In this document: in pieces, positions 46,094-58,537 of the stretch
Layout of the letters: each line of letters begins with the position of its first letter
Numbering within the stretch: the first letter of the stretch is position 1
NCBI GenBank assembly: GCA_032158295.1
Contig: CM063248.1
Location: forward strand, 19,679,273 to 19,743,272
Direction of reading: 5' to 3'
DNA: 64,000 nt
DNA from: Pycnopodia helianthoides
Taxonomy: Eukaryota; Echinodermata; Asteroidea; Forcipulatida; Asteriidae
Notes under the pieces: generated by a model
What the model was told of the DNA's origin: nothing
Database searches by the model: none
Seen by the model: the letters and a program-made list of their open reading frames with translations, nothing else
Made by a program: the position numbers and the translations under genes

Positions 46094-47618
46094 AGGAAGA
46101 AATCAATTTTCTATGCACCAATCAAATCCTTAAACAGCCTTCCCCAAATGGATGAACAAAAATGGGGCCTTGATAACAACGCATCTGTATGTATTTCAGG
46201 GCGAAATAGTTAAATTTTGACAGGAAAAAAAAAACTGAAAACAAACAAATAAAAAAGATTTTTTTTAAATGATTAGTTTAAAAAAAAAAAATGACTATAC
46301 CTTTGTGGATTTCCTGTTTCACCAAGGTACAGATAAAGCAGTGTAAACTGGGTACTTTATAAGTGCTTTCCATAATTTCTCAGTTGGGAATCACAACGAT
46401 TACATTCCTCAAGTGATGTATTAACCATTAGACCAACAAGCCTGCAGAGGACAATGATTAATAACCTGCGAAGTGAAAAGGCAGAGCTCAGAAAAAAGTT
46501 AACAGTCAGTGTCACATCTACAACTTTTGCCTTCGCAATAATATTTTTGTTTATGGTATAGGTTTGCGTCGTCTTTTCTTAAAGAAACCTGAGCACTGTA
46601 AGATTTTTTTTATCAAGAAATTATCACAAAATAACCACAATATAAGTTGTTTCTGTACAATTGGATAATTTGGCACTATTTGAAAACCCACACGGTTGAT
46701 AACAATACCATTGAGTTACCATGGAAAGACAAGAGATAATATTTGACATATGTCAGCAAATAGAACAAAACCATTTGTCATCAATGTAAAAATTACTGAC
46801 GTGACAATAGGTTTTAGGGCTGCCCTGATTTCTTATATGCAATTATAAAAACTTCCTAAGCCAATGTGGTTCCTTCAAGTGACATACAGATTATTCAAAA
46901 AGAAAACCAATATATATAATAAAAAATAAGAACCCCCAAAAGATTATTATAAAGCTATAGTGTATATGGCAAGTGCATAGGGTTCCACAAAACTTCTCGA
47001 AGTGTTGTTTTGTTAAATATTTAACTTGGTTCTTCCATGTCCAAATAAGAATTTATCAATTTTATTTTAAACCAGGTTCTACCATTGCCCCAATGCAGTA
47101 CCTTTTTTGAAGAAAAAAAAGAAGAAAAACAAGCCCCAAACCAAAACAAAGTTTCCTTAGTGTCCTCAAAATATTTTTGCTGATAAGTACAAAGAAAAGA
47201 TATTGAAGTCATGGTTTAACTCGATAGTATTTTCAGGGAAATGTAGACTTTTGTCACAGCAACCATTTAGTTTAAGGAATTACAACTACTCAATGACTAA
47301 AGTGAAATAGTCCATAAATAATCTTGGTGAGAAAACTCAACAAATCTAGTGGTTTTATGATTTCTGTCGCCATGGGAGATAATGTTATTTCTCACAACCA
47401 ATTCAATATTCATTACCTCCCAATCCAACCCACCTGAGAAGGAAGCTGAACAGATCAAATCAAAGAAAAAAACTAAACAAAACAAACCTCCAGGTGAAAA
47501 AACAAATGTTGCATCAATGCTACAAGGTCAACCCTTACCCCCTAGGTCCACTCGCCAACAGGCAACCTCAACCTTCTACAATCCTCCACTTTATGGTCAC
47601 CCAACACCAAAATGCTTG

Positions 47619-47850
47619 GGGCACAGGACCCAAGCTCTGGTGTTTCTGATCAGCAGAGTGTGGGTTTGAGTCTCCGATGGGACGTAAAGCTGTACCCCCG
47701 TAGGTCCCACGCATTGTGTAATGCACGTAAAACCCAGTTACACTTGTCGCTAAGAGAAGGGGGTTTGCCCCTGTGTTTCTGGCAGTGGCTGCTGAATGCA
47801 CAGCAGCAACTTGTCAACCCTATTAAGGTGCTACACAAATCGGTCTCATA
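47619..47850 (+). mobile_element. tRNA-Leu-derived SINE, rearranged copy
   Basis: Contains ACCCAAGCTCTGGTGTTTCT, CAGCAGAGTGTGGGTTTGAG, then GATGGGACGTAAAGC and TTGTGTAATGCACGTAAA in SINE order, with internal loss between head and body. Confidence 0.65.
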
Positions 47851-48601
47851 ACTGAAAAAATTCAAAAACCTGTACAGTGTATTAAATGTTTCTGTTTGTT
47901 CAAGCTTCTTAAGTACCTTATTGGTAGATATGTACCCCATATAAGACTCCGGTATTATTTTATTAGAGCAGTCTATAACAAAAAAAGGGGGAAAAAAGAA
48001 GATTTTGATAAAAAAGCAACTGTTATCCGTGCCTTCAGTTCTCAATCCTCTGCAATCAGCTTCCTGAAGAGGATTTTGAAGGATTAGGATTAAATAATGT
48101 AACCTAGATATGCAAACTCAAGATATGCATTCATGCATTTTGTTTCGAGTCACAAAGTGATAAGTGAATCTACATTAAACTGCACCCAACTTTATAACAC
48201 TTTGGCTCCAACAGTTAGCCATTTTGTTTTGATACTTTCCTGTCGTTTATATTTTGCACAGACTTAAGTTCTCATTACATCGAGAATCTCCTTTGAGCTG
48301 AACACACACCTCAGCTTTGGAGTCAGGCCTAGCAAATAATCCATGTGACCAATGTGTGTATGCATTGCATATTGAATTACCAACCACCGGCAGGATCCAG
48401 GAATGTTTATAAAAAGACACTTAAGAATACATATAACCTTGATACACTTTAAATAGTCTCATCATAAAAAAAAATTTAAAAAGATTTACGTTTTATAAAA
48501 TAATAACATGTCTAAAAAATATCCTAAAAGTTGTTAAAAATTAATTATTTGCTGAGTCATCTTGTCTTTCTTTTCTTCACAACTGGTGAATTCATTCCAT
48601 T

Positions 48602-51600
48602 TTATCTTAATCCCAGTTCCTGCTCACTGAACGCGACGGCATGCTCCTGAGAAATGGCCGCCAGCTCCTTGAGGAACTCGTCGAAGATGACCGTGCAGTA
48701 GACGGCATTCCTCGTCTTGAGTGACTGGTACTCTGCGGATGCAGCCGGTAGCCCCATCCCGGCTTCGTTTATTCTGGACAGCTTCTGTTTCTCTGCCGCG
48801 CTGATGGATTTGTTGCGGCGACTGCCACGGCGTAGGAAGAGATCCAAGGGGGTTGATTTGCGCGTCGCTGAGGGGAAGAGAAACAAAACGATCCTTTGGT
48901 TACAAACAAGCAAACTTGTTAAATTCCTTGCCTTTTCCCTCCGACTTGCAATGAAACTACTACTTTACTTTTAACAACGTAAGGGTGAAGGAATTAGAAA
49001 ACAGTATGCCATTAGGTAAATTATTTAACCCTAGCCGTGTCCCAGGCTGACTAAACCAGCCCAATATTTGGACTATGCATTTATAACGCATTTTGCTAAA
49101 ACACACCATGTGACCACAAAATGACCTTTTTGAAAAGCTCCAGTTGTGACCCAAACAAAGTTTTGTAAGTCAGCTTTGAACTGCAAGAAATGAACATGGT
49201 TGGAAAGCTGTTTTAAAAGTAGAATGTAATGATCCACACAAATATCCATTGCAGGCATGATAATCTTCTGGATTTTTTCTGGAATTCCGGATTTTTCACT
49301 CCAAATTATGTGGTCTCCGAGTTCAGTGTGAATTTGATATAAAATTTGGGGGTAGAGTGTAGGTGTATACATGTAGATTTCGCTAATCTCTCTTCTAGGA
49401 TCAGAAATTGTAAGTTAATTGTACCTTTAATGCACCGTTCGTAAATAAATTGCGTGCGCGGCGGCCGGACCAATATGCGGTGATTTGTTTCTTCCATGTG
49501 CGTCGCATATTGTATGCAGCTAGATCTATTGATAGACTTTCCTCATTTCCCGCTTCATTTGCGGTATGATTTTACAGTAACGCATTTACATTGTACATGT
49601 ATGTTTACTGCTGCAGCAAAGGAACACGTGTGGAGACATTGAAAAGTCTACTGACAACAACGCACGTTGTTTTGTGTTGCCCGCGATTCGTTAGACTTTT
49701 TTCACCACGTTCATAGGCAAAAGCGCCAGTTCTTCGATTCGTTTATGTGTTTTACGGCTGGAGATATTTTTACCAATTGAACTATGACCTGGAAGAAACT
49801 TTGAGACAATGCATGCTGCGTCACACACGTGTGAGGAGATTCGTCGACATTTGAGTTGGCGCTTCACATTATTTTTTCCAAAATGATGCGGTTTGTAAAC
49901 TGTCAGGGTAATCTTGGAGATACTAAAACGTGTTTGAAGAACAATTTTCAACGTTCAACAGGGGGCAACACTTAACCCAATGATTCACAAACACAGGTAA
50001 GGAGTAAAAGACCCCCAAAAAAATTCTTTTTAAAAAACATGACTGCTCCGTTCATGTTCGTGGATTATTTCGGAAGATCTTTTTTTTTTTTTTTGCTTTT
50101 TTTTTAAAGACAACATCTGTCTGATTTCATATTTTGTAAAAGTTATTTTCCTCCTATCAACTCGTCCCCGGTCCCATCTATGGTCCCAATAACACCCGAG
50201 GAGTTCACCGAGTGGGGTGCTGACGCCCGAGTCAACTTGCCCAATTTCCGGACATGCACAAATTCGGACATTGCCCAAAATCCGGACATGGATTTTTTTT
50301 TTATCACCTATTCTCATGCCTGCCATTGAAACTGCAAATTGTGCGGTTTTCCTTTCACTTCGGGAACTACATGTAACACGGTCAGCCATTTTGTGGTGTC
50401 AAATATTTGGTTCTACCCACACAATTTCGAGGTATATTTGTGTGAATCATTACATTTTACTCCTAAAACATCTTTCCAAACTAATTAATTTCATAACAAA
50501 CGCTTTTTATAGTCCAAAACACCCACTCCAAAGGCAACACTTCCCTTTAAACAGAATGCTTTGGTGTGCCTTGAAGGCTAACTGGTACCCTGGTTCATGT
50601 GAGCAAATTTGAACTACTCCTCACCACTACTCTTCAGGGAACCACTTCGTTGTCTTGTAGTTTTTGCTAGCTCTTCGCTCTCAACAAGTGAGCGCCCTTT
50701 ATAAACGCTGTCGCTGTCTTCCCGCAGGAAAAGGTACTCCTTTGCGCGGACAAGAAGGTTTTCAAACTCGGGGATGGTTGCTGCATAGGCATCTAAGTTG
50801 TTCCTTATTGTTGTGAGAACCTGTGACAGAATTAGGAAAACAAGTTATTGTTTACACTTTCATTGTTGTTAAATATTACCAGCAATCAGTGAGGAGAAAA
50901 AGACATCTTACTATATTTTTTTACTACTTTACAACTACATGTAAGAAACAGGGTCTAAATTACACAATAATATATCCATATAATAAACAATATCAGAAGT
51001 TCACTGTGTGTTTAACAAAATAACAGATCAAAACAATAATAGACAAAGGTAATTAAAGCATAATGTAAGCCTTCCTGATAGGAAAAAATAAATAATGATA
51101 ATTTACATTAAAATGTGGAAAACACCATCCATGCAAGAGCAATTATTAGTTTACATTTTGAGTAACAGTTGACATAATAATGCAAAATAATAAAGGGGAA
51201 CTTGCATACAGCACAAACAATTCGCTTAAAACCATGAAACAATGTGCAAATATCTGGTAATGATGTGAGCAAATAGTCATAATAGAAATTTAAAAATGAC
51301 ACACCAACATTGGACAGCAGAATATCTCTGCCACAGTTCTTAGCATTAGCAAATATTGATGCACAATTATGTACAGCAAATAATGAAGGAAATGATGTTA
51401 TTGAACAAATTCAAAATGAAACACACAAATATTGACAGCAAAAAACTGCACAACTGCACTTAGTAAATAATGATGCTACGTGTACATGTAGCATGCAGTC
51501 ATGGAGGAAATACAAAATGATACAAAAACACAGAGGTGAACCCTCTGTTCAAACACAGCTGGATTATTTATGCAAGAATAACAGGGCTATAATTTTGGGG

Positions 51601-54600
51601 GAAAAACCCACAAGACTGAAGGACTTGTAGCTCAAAATATTTACTGGACCGGAATTTTGAGTACAAGACCAGAATTGAAGTGAGAAGAAAAAATGCCCAC
51701 ACAGGTTAATAATTGAACTGTTTGAATTTGAAAAAGCACTAAGAGAAGATTGATCTCATTTGTATATTATGGGTTAGTAGTCTTATTCGATAATCAACAG
51801 AATTGTATTTATCAGACTGAAAATCAACAACCGAACACAAACACAACACTGCCGGACTTGTCCGGACATGAGTTTACTGGCCCAATGCTAAAATCACTGG
51901 CCTCGGGCCAGTGGTCCAGTGTAAAATTCGAGCCCTGAATAATCCAAACTTGTTTGTAAACTTTTTAATATAAAAATAAGTCAGGAGTAGACTGTGTGCA
52001 AGTCTCACGCTCCTTTGAATGTTTGGACCTGTTAAAGTGAGCATTTAAAAAAATTCCTTCACATGTAACATGGGAACCGAATGTTTCCCCCAAATGATCG
52101 CACAAGACTTGCCTGGGCCCAATTTCATAGAGCTGCTTAAGCACAAAAAGTAACTAAGCACCAACAAAAATTATGCTTACCAGAATGAGGTTACCAGCCA
52201 AGCTACCATGTCACAAGTAGAATTTGTGACTGGTATCCTGCTCATTTCTACTTAGCAAAACAAAATATTTAAGCAATATTTTCTGCTTAAGCAGCTCTAT
52301 GAAATTGGGCCCTGGTCTATTGACTGACCCCTTGTACCAACCTCACATGTGGCTACTGTCTGCCACGCTCACCATTTTGGGAGTCAAATTGCAGGAAAAA
52401 ATATGTTAAGCGTGTAAACGCTGCAACGCCTAAATGCATACTACACTGTATAACACACAGGGACATTGACTCCCAAAATGGGCAACCGAGATTATTGTGA
52501 TAGTAGTGTCAGGTGCATTGGGTCACTGTATGTAAATAAATTGCCATCACTTCACATATTTTTTTTCACCCTACCTCCTACCTCAGTGACTCTTGGCAAC
52601 ATTTCCCAGTGAGTTGACCAACCATTGGAAACAATTCGACTGCCAAGGTTGTGTACGGTGGCACAACTGTGCACAGAACTAACGTGTACTGTGTACATGC
52701 ATTCCCTCATGGTATCATATTGCAGGCGGCATAGTTTATCTATCATTCAAAACCACAGTGAATGGTATTGAAAGGTCAGACAGCAAGAGGGTTAATGATA
52801 TACTGACCTGTATAAGTGACCTCACACTTGGCTGGAACACCATACTGGTATTGAGAAGATATGAACGGATCAGGGGTTGCGGGTAGTACGCTAGTCTGGC
52901 TACGATTCCAGTCAGTAATAGATTGACATAAAACGAGTTCTGCATCATGGTATCCAGACGGGCAAAAATGGCATCCATGAAAGGACCTATTCCACAACCA
53001 GACAGGAAGGAATACAAACTCTCAATTAAATGCAGATTTTTAAAAGACGGTAACAAACCAAAACTCAAGTATCACAGGAAGGCAGAAGACATGTAATTAA
53101 AGTTCAATATTATTTGAACAAAATACAATTTATCCTAAGAAACGTCTACTCTTATATCTATGAGAAAAATGATCAGTTTGCCAAAAGCAAAAAAATGAAT
53201 AATGACCACTTGCACACACGCCACACACGGTGACTGAGCCATACTCGTCACATTGGGAGTCAACAGGTAAACATGAAACTGCCGTGCTGACTAAAATACG
53301 CACTACACTGTATAACACACAATGACACAGAGTCCCAAAATGGCGCAACCAAGATTATTGTGAGGATGACGCCAGGTAAATTGGGTCACTAAAAAGCTAC
53401 AATTCTTGAAACTTTAAAATTAAAAATTAAGAATAAATTAAACCGAAAATAAGATGTTAAGAGTTCAAAGAAAATTAGTTAAAAAAATTAAATTTATTAT
53501 GTCTAACCTGTCGTTGGAATTCCAATAGCCCTTCCGATTGGAGTATAAAGAGATCTGGATGCATTTCCTTGTACAGGTGAGGACTGAGATCTCAGTGATC
53601 TATTCAAACTTTGGTTGGAGAGGCCCGAGGCGTTAAGATTCCTGTCCGAGTGAAGTGATGAGTTGAGCATTGAGAAATGGTTCTCATTCATGGACGAGTT
53701 CAGAGTATCAATGGTGCTGGCTTCACTGGCTTCACTGTTGAGTGCATTTCGATAAGCTCTGCCACTTGAGTTGGTTTGGTGGTTTGCACCCTTTGGAACG
53801 TTGAAGCCCAGCGCATGCAAGATCTGATCGGCCTCGTTCTCGATACCGTCGCCACCTGAGGTAGCCATCTTCGATAAGACAGCCTTGGGGGAAAACTCAA
53901 TATCGGAGTCAAACTCCCAGAATACACAGGGTTCGTCGCCGTCCCTCTCCGACTCTGGCCTGATCAGGCTGAGTCGCTTTCGTTTCTTCTGATCGTCTGA
54001 TAAGGTTTCTATGAAGTTGGCACTGTCAGTGTCCTCTCCAAGAGCTTGCAGCCAGTTGGCAACCTGGGAGCCCTTCTGAGAGCTTCCGACAGGGTTGACT
54101 TGAGGAATTGAGCTACCACCGTTGTAGTTGCAGTCTAAAACCGGTGAGTTGCTCCCAGAAAAGGCACTATCAGATTCCTGCGAGGGTTTACAGGGTCCTG
54201 TAATATTAAGATCTTTGGGTCTGGATTTTCCGGAACTGACCCGGCTCTCTGGGGTGGAGAGTTCGCTGACAATGTCTTCAGACTGATTGGGTCAGTGGTG
54301 TGTAGATTGCCTGATGATTTAGTTTGTCCAACAGGACCATTTGCAACTGTATGCTTTCTCGGGTATTTTCTAGAGATAGCTTCTTGTCCACACACTGCTG
54401 AGGCTCACTTGTGTGGTTCCTGCTTCCTTTTAATTCAGCAAGGGTGGCATCACCGTTCGCCATTGGTCTGATTTCTACATTTTTTGAGGAGGACCTATCT
54501 TCATTCTGTGGAGAACCTCCATTGACTGCACTCTGTTCCAACTGTTCCTTTTCATCCATGAACAAATCAGTGATATTTACATCCGAGGTATCCACGCTTT

Positions 54601-56832
54601 CACAATCTGTTCCGATTTTCAACGATAACACCTCCTGAATCGTTGCGGTTAGTTTAGGGTCAACATTCCGCTTTCTATCCCTAGGTCTTGGAAGAAATTC
54701 TACTGCGCTGTAAGACTTATAAGTTGAGGATAATCCAGTGTCCTCATCAGCGGCTAATATGGCGAATGAGGCCGAGCTGGGAGCATTCGTAGACATATCA
54801 AAAGTGGACGAAGACCTTTTTCTTTCGTAAGCAGGCGACAAGTTGTCTGGACTGAGAGATTCCGGGGGAGGGTTGAGTCCATCGTACGGTGCAGACCAAT
54901 TCAGAGTGCCGTTACTGCAGGCTCGTATCCCCTCTTTGGCATCGAGGAGGTACTCCACCTGACTTGTTTCAAAATCTTCCAGCGACTGTTCTGTTGGCTG
55001 GCCGTCCGATGAAGGGAGCTGGTCAGCAGCTTGAGAAGGCGCTTGCTGTTTGGGAACAGCAGCATCTGCCTGCCTGTTCTTGGCACTCTGGCCTTTACCC
55101 CTGTTGTTCCATACACGGCTCGGCAGAGTGAGTCTCACCTGTTTCTTCTCTGGTGATGAGTCACCATTTGACAATCTGCTGGCATTACTGGCTGCTGCCG
55201 CGACTGTCACCACTTTTGGTTTCTCACTAGCGGGTTTGGACCTGCAGCAGCAGGTCGGAGCAATAAGAACCTGTCCGCTGACTTACTGTGCAGGTCCACC
55301 TCTCGGATGGCTTTGCGCTGGCTGACCATCAAATGGTTGCATGGCACCAAATATCTGTTGTTGAATCAAAACATCATTTTCATCAATTCCGTTTAAACAT
55401 GAATTTCAATTTCAGCTTCAAACATGTCACAAACTGGTCCAATTTAAATTAGTCGAATTCATTTTTATTTTCTAAAAGAAAAAAAGGCACGGTTATTTAA
55501 CAATAAAAGTTCCTAACCTGTATTAATTTTGGTTAACAAGGACAAATTGACTAGAGCGGGACTTGAACTTGCGACCTCCAGATTACATACCGGCGCTCTA
55601 CCAACTGAGCTATCTAGCCCCATGTTGGCCAATGATGCATGGTTGAGAGAACAAAAGTATAAGGATACGTACGCATTAGCACCATGTTACACATTATATC
55701 CCTTTGTGGGGTTTTATCTTAGCAACATACCTGAGGATAAGTTCTAGCATGAAGTCCTCACAGTTCAGGTTCACCAGGGTGTCAAACAACGACAGCGTCA
55801 CAAGACACAACTGGAAAAAAAAAGATATAAATAAAACCCTTTAACTCTCACTCATTTAAATAATTTGAATGTGAACTTTCTTGACAGAGAAAAGTGGACT
55901 GCTGACCATGGGAAACTATGATTGGACTATCTGTGTATGCCCGAACCTTAATCAAAAAATTTTGAACCTTTTTTCTGAAGATTATGCTAGAATAGTCCAA
56001 CCCAACTCAAGCTTGATCATTTACTTGGCTCAATCAAAGACTTGTCAATAGCAATTTCAATGAAAGATTAAAATTTACCACAAGTTAGCTTATTGACAAC
56101 ATTATATGACACTAACAGTGGGATGTAGGGAGTTTGATCTGTGAATTTGATGGATTGAGTTTAGCCACTGCTTGTCAGCTAACTATTGCCATAACCATAA
56201 CCATTAGCTATGTAGATTGGTTTAAAGCTGTTATGGTGTAATGACCTGTGAATTTGATGGATTGAGTTAAGCCACTACAAGTCAGGTAACTATTGCCATA
56301 ACCATAACCATTAGCTATGTAGATTGGTTTAACTAGAGAATATTATGATAAACTAGTTTTTGCCGAACACATTAACCCTCCTACTGTCAGTGACTCTCGG
56401 CAACATTTTCCAGTGAGTTGACCAACCATTTGAAACCATTCGACTGCCAAGGTTGTGTACGGTGGCACAACTGTGCACAGAACTAACTGTGTACTGTGTA
56501 CATGCATTCCCTCATGGTATCATATTGAAGGCTGGCATAGTTTATCTATCATTCAAAACCATAGTGAATGGTATTGAATGGTCAGACAGCAAGAGGGTTA
56601 ATGGAGGTTGAAATCAACCACTATTCAACCGTTAGTCCAATTTGATGATGTACGTGTATAGTTACCCTGGAGTTAGTGCTAATCCTTGACAGCAATGACT
56701 CTAAGACTAGACGTCCCTCGTGTTGACCCATGCACAGGTAGTGGAGGAACCCCTTCATGAGGGGCGGGGCCGTGATGCTGGTCAGGAACAGATTCACGTA
56801 GGCGGTGGCGCTACAATCTCATCCTGTGGATT
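48602..56832 (-). CDS. FHIP1: FHIP1 (FAM160A1/A2-like), FHF complex subunit, C-terminal exons (partial)
   Basis: Exons 56832-56666, 55810-55731, 55354-53508, 52986-52808, 50820-50625 and 48867-48602 (stop TAA); phases 0-0-2-1-0-1 fit. Conserved strings: SATAYVNLF, STNSRLCLVTLSLFDTLVNL, NCEDFMLELILRYLVPCNH, YLLDAKEGIRACSNG with WSAPYDG, GPFMDAIFARLDTMMQN, VNLLLTGIVARLAYYPQPL, NTSMVFQPSVRSLIQ, and near the C-terminus RNAVYCTVIFDEFLKELAA plus ISQEHA. These identify FHIP1, which with Hook and FTS/AKTIP forms the FHF adaptor linking dynein-dynactin to early endosomes. The 1.85-kb exon encodes a long Ser-rich, apparently disordered linker between the two alpha-solenoid parts, as in vertebrates. Four single-base losses are needed to keep the frame (near 56812, 55260, 54360 and 54290); three fall in the large exon, so its net phase is unchanged. 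The N-terminal exons lie right of 56832 and mostly outside the window. Confidence 0.93.
48868..50624 (-). other. Last intron of FHIP1 with a possible 1.4-kb element
   Basis: Similar sequences occur in inverted orientation near its ends: AATGTAATGATCCACACAAA (about 49224) and TTTGTGTGAATCATTACATT (about 50438), with GGACTATGCATTTATAACGC and GCGTTTTTTATAGTCC-like words outside them. Between them is a CG-rich stretch. It may be a decayed composite element. Confidence 0.35.
51582..51938. mobile_element. TIR element family C in FHIP1 intron
   Basis: Starts CAGGGCTATAATTTTGGGGG and ends TAAAATTCGAGCCCTG; same interior words as the 21.8-kb copy. Confidence 0.7.
52113..52314. mobile_element. MITE family A copy in FHIP1 intron
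   Basis: Ends CTGGGCCCAATTTCATAGAG and CTCTATGAAATTGGGCCC, with GCTGCTTAAGC continuing on both sides. Confidence 0.85.
52317..52527. mobile_element. Family E element in FHIP1 intron
   Basis: Uninterrupted copy: GACCCCTTGTACCAACC, ACACTGTATAACACACA, ACTCCCAAAATGG, GTGCATTGGGTCAC. Confidence 0.6.
52571..52795. mobile_element. MITE family D copy next to an FHIP1 exon
   Basis: Right end AAGAGGGTTAA is intact, left end is degraded. It ends 13 bp from the FHIP1 exon border at 52808, close to the splice donor. Confidence 0.7.
53203..53392. mobile_element. Family E element, second copy in FHIP1 intron
   Basis: GACCACTTGCACACACG, ACACTGTATAACACACA, GTCCCAAAATGGCGC and AAATTGGGTCAC in order. Confidence 0.6.
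55535..55625 (-). mobile_element. tRNA-like SINE head
   Basis: On the minus strand GGGGCTAGATAGCTCAGTTG, GTAGAGCGCCGG and AAGTTCAAGTCCCGC form A and B boxes and a pairing acceptor stem (GGCTAGA with TCTAGTC). The anticodon and T stems are mispaired and it sits in an FHIP1 intron, so it is a retroposon head, not a working tRNA. Confidence 0.5.
56138..56333 (+). repeat. Direct duplication in FHIP1 intron
   Basis: Two copies, about 107 bp apart, of GTGAATTTGATGGATTGAGT, TAACTATTGCCATAACCATA and TAGCTATGTAGATTGGTTTA. Confidence 0.85.
56372..56601. mobile_element. MITE family D copy in FHIP1 intron
   Basis: Ends TTAACCCTC and GAGGGTTAA; near-identical interior to the two other copies. Confidence 0.75.
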
Positions 56833-57119
56833 CTGAAGAATTAAAAATCAAACAACATCAAATTGGAGGCAGAAACTTGTTTCATCTCCACTTTAGTCAA
56901 ACCGAATTACTAGTGTCTGAGATATTGCCACATACTTCCATTTGTTTGCTAAGCTATTAAAAGTAGACTATGCATTTGTACGTTTCTAAAAATTTAAGAG
57001 CTTTTTTCTATATTTTTTCTGTGCACATTTTCTAAGAAGTATATTGAGATTTGTTTTATTTCTACTGCAGCTTTTTTTCTGTTAGAGCTAGTGGTATAAC
57101 TGCCAAGTATAACTGCCAT

Positions 57120-57315
57120 TGACTGTGGTCAGGAATTGGATGAGAGACGATCCATGTATTGTTATGGTGGGAGGCTTGTCTGGGACATGTGATAGGACTA
57201 CTTATCATCAATCCTGCGTCTTTTGGATGGGATGTAAAACTGTCGGTCCTGGGCATTGTGTGAGAAGGGGCCCTTCGGATTGGCTGCATAATTCGCCGTC
57301 TTGTGAGCACAGATG
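57120..57315 (+). mobile_element. SINE body fragment
   Basis: CGTCTTTTGGATGGGATGTA, AAACTGTCGGTCCTGGGC and TTGTGTGAGAAGGGG match the body of the 25.4-kb SINE without its tRNA head. It lies in an FHIP1 intron. Confidence 0.4.
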
Positions 57316-58398
57316 ACGTATATTGTGACGGGCATTTCAGCAGACTATTACATGGAATTTGCGCAACATAAATCAATTAACCTTTTCAGGTTTTTGTCAC
57401 CATAAAAAACTCTTTCCATAGAGAATCTTTGAATGGAAGTTCTGATTCAAATGGAATGCTTCAATGAGAAAGAAAATCCAGATCCAAGTTTAAAATTAAA
57501 AGAGTTTTTCTGCATTTTTTTCTTCTTTGCATTTGTGTTTAAAAATGGACATATATACATGAATGTACCATTCCACAATTGTCGAGAATAAGATGTTATC
57601 ATCAAAACTCTCTCTCTTTCGGTGTTTTTTGTTTATCTAAACACAAAACTGAACTGCTGTGTCACTGTCAGTTTGCAAGAATCTTGTCAATCTTGTAGCT
57701 CCAGCTGACACCCATAATAACCATCACCAGAATCAAGTACAAACTTGCAAGTACATGTTTAAATGCATAACATAAAACATGACACAGCAAAACGAAGCGA
57801 TAAAATGTGAAGAAACTAGAAACTGTCAAACAAAAATAGGAAAAAGTAAATTAAATTAACAACTGTGACTAATTGTAACAATACCATCGAGTATTAAAGC
57901 AACTATGTTATTTTGTTAATATTGCTTAAAAATTACATACAGGGTTAACTTTAGGGAGCATCTCAAAAGTTGGACTGGTACATGTAGGAACGTTCTAATC
58001 AGATCGGATAAGTATTCCAGTGCGAGCACATGGACCGTTCCATTGAACCAGGAACTATCATTGGAACGCTCAAAATGCACATAATCACTCGAGGACCGCC
58101 TGTGTACTCTGGTACAATGATGCCAGTCTAGTGCAACTTTCTTGGTGGTACAATGGATTGCGGGTGCGCACCCACAGGAAAGTTCTTTCGCGCTTAGAAC
58201 ACGCTGACTTTTGTGATGTTTCCTGAACATAAACCAACTTGATGTTTAACAACGTGACAATTTTTAAAATTAATATTAACTATCATTAGATAAATGGGGG
58301 CACAAAACTAAAAGCTCAGGTTCAAACGATCCAGATTAGAAAAAAAACAAAAAAACATGACAACATATTATGACATTAGAATTATTGAAGACTTGCAG

Positions 58399-58537
58399 CA
58401 GGCATGCAACTTTGTAATTACAAATGAAGAGGAAAATAGCCAAGCCCTCTCAACTCTGTACAATATTTTACTATGGCACTATTAGTAACTAAAAACAAGA
58501 AATCAGCTGATCAAATGAACAAATTGCATGCCTGTGT
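58399..58537. mobile_element. Small TIR element, second copy
   Basis: GCAGGCATGCAACTTT and AATTGCATGCCTG ends, with AAATCAGCTGATC near the right end, as in WDR55 intron 7. Confidence 0.6.

Larger units (their letters stand above)
40560..48601. other. Intergenic region between METTL7 and FHIP1 (convergent 3' ends)
   Basis: About 8 kb without a recognisable gene. It contains MITEs of families A, B and E, a TIR element (43671), a SINE (47619), a poly-C run (about 45192-45211) and A/T-rich low-complexity sequence, plus the 3'UTRs of the two flanking genes. Confidence 0.6.

Noticed and set aside
55550..55622. Functional tRNA gene on the minus strand
   Set aside because: Anticodon stem and T stem are mispaired although the acceptor and D stems pair; a diverged second copy exists at 25196.
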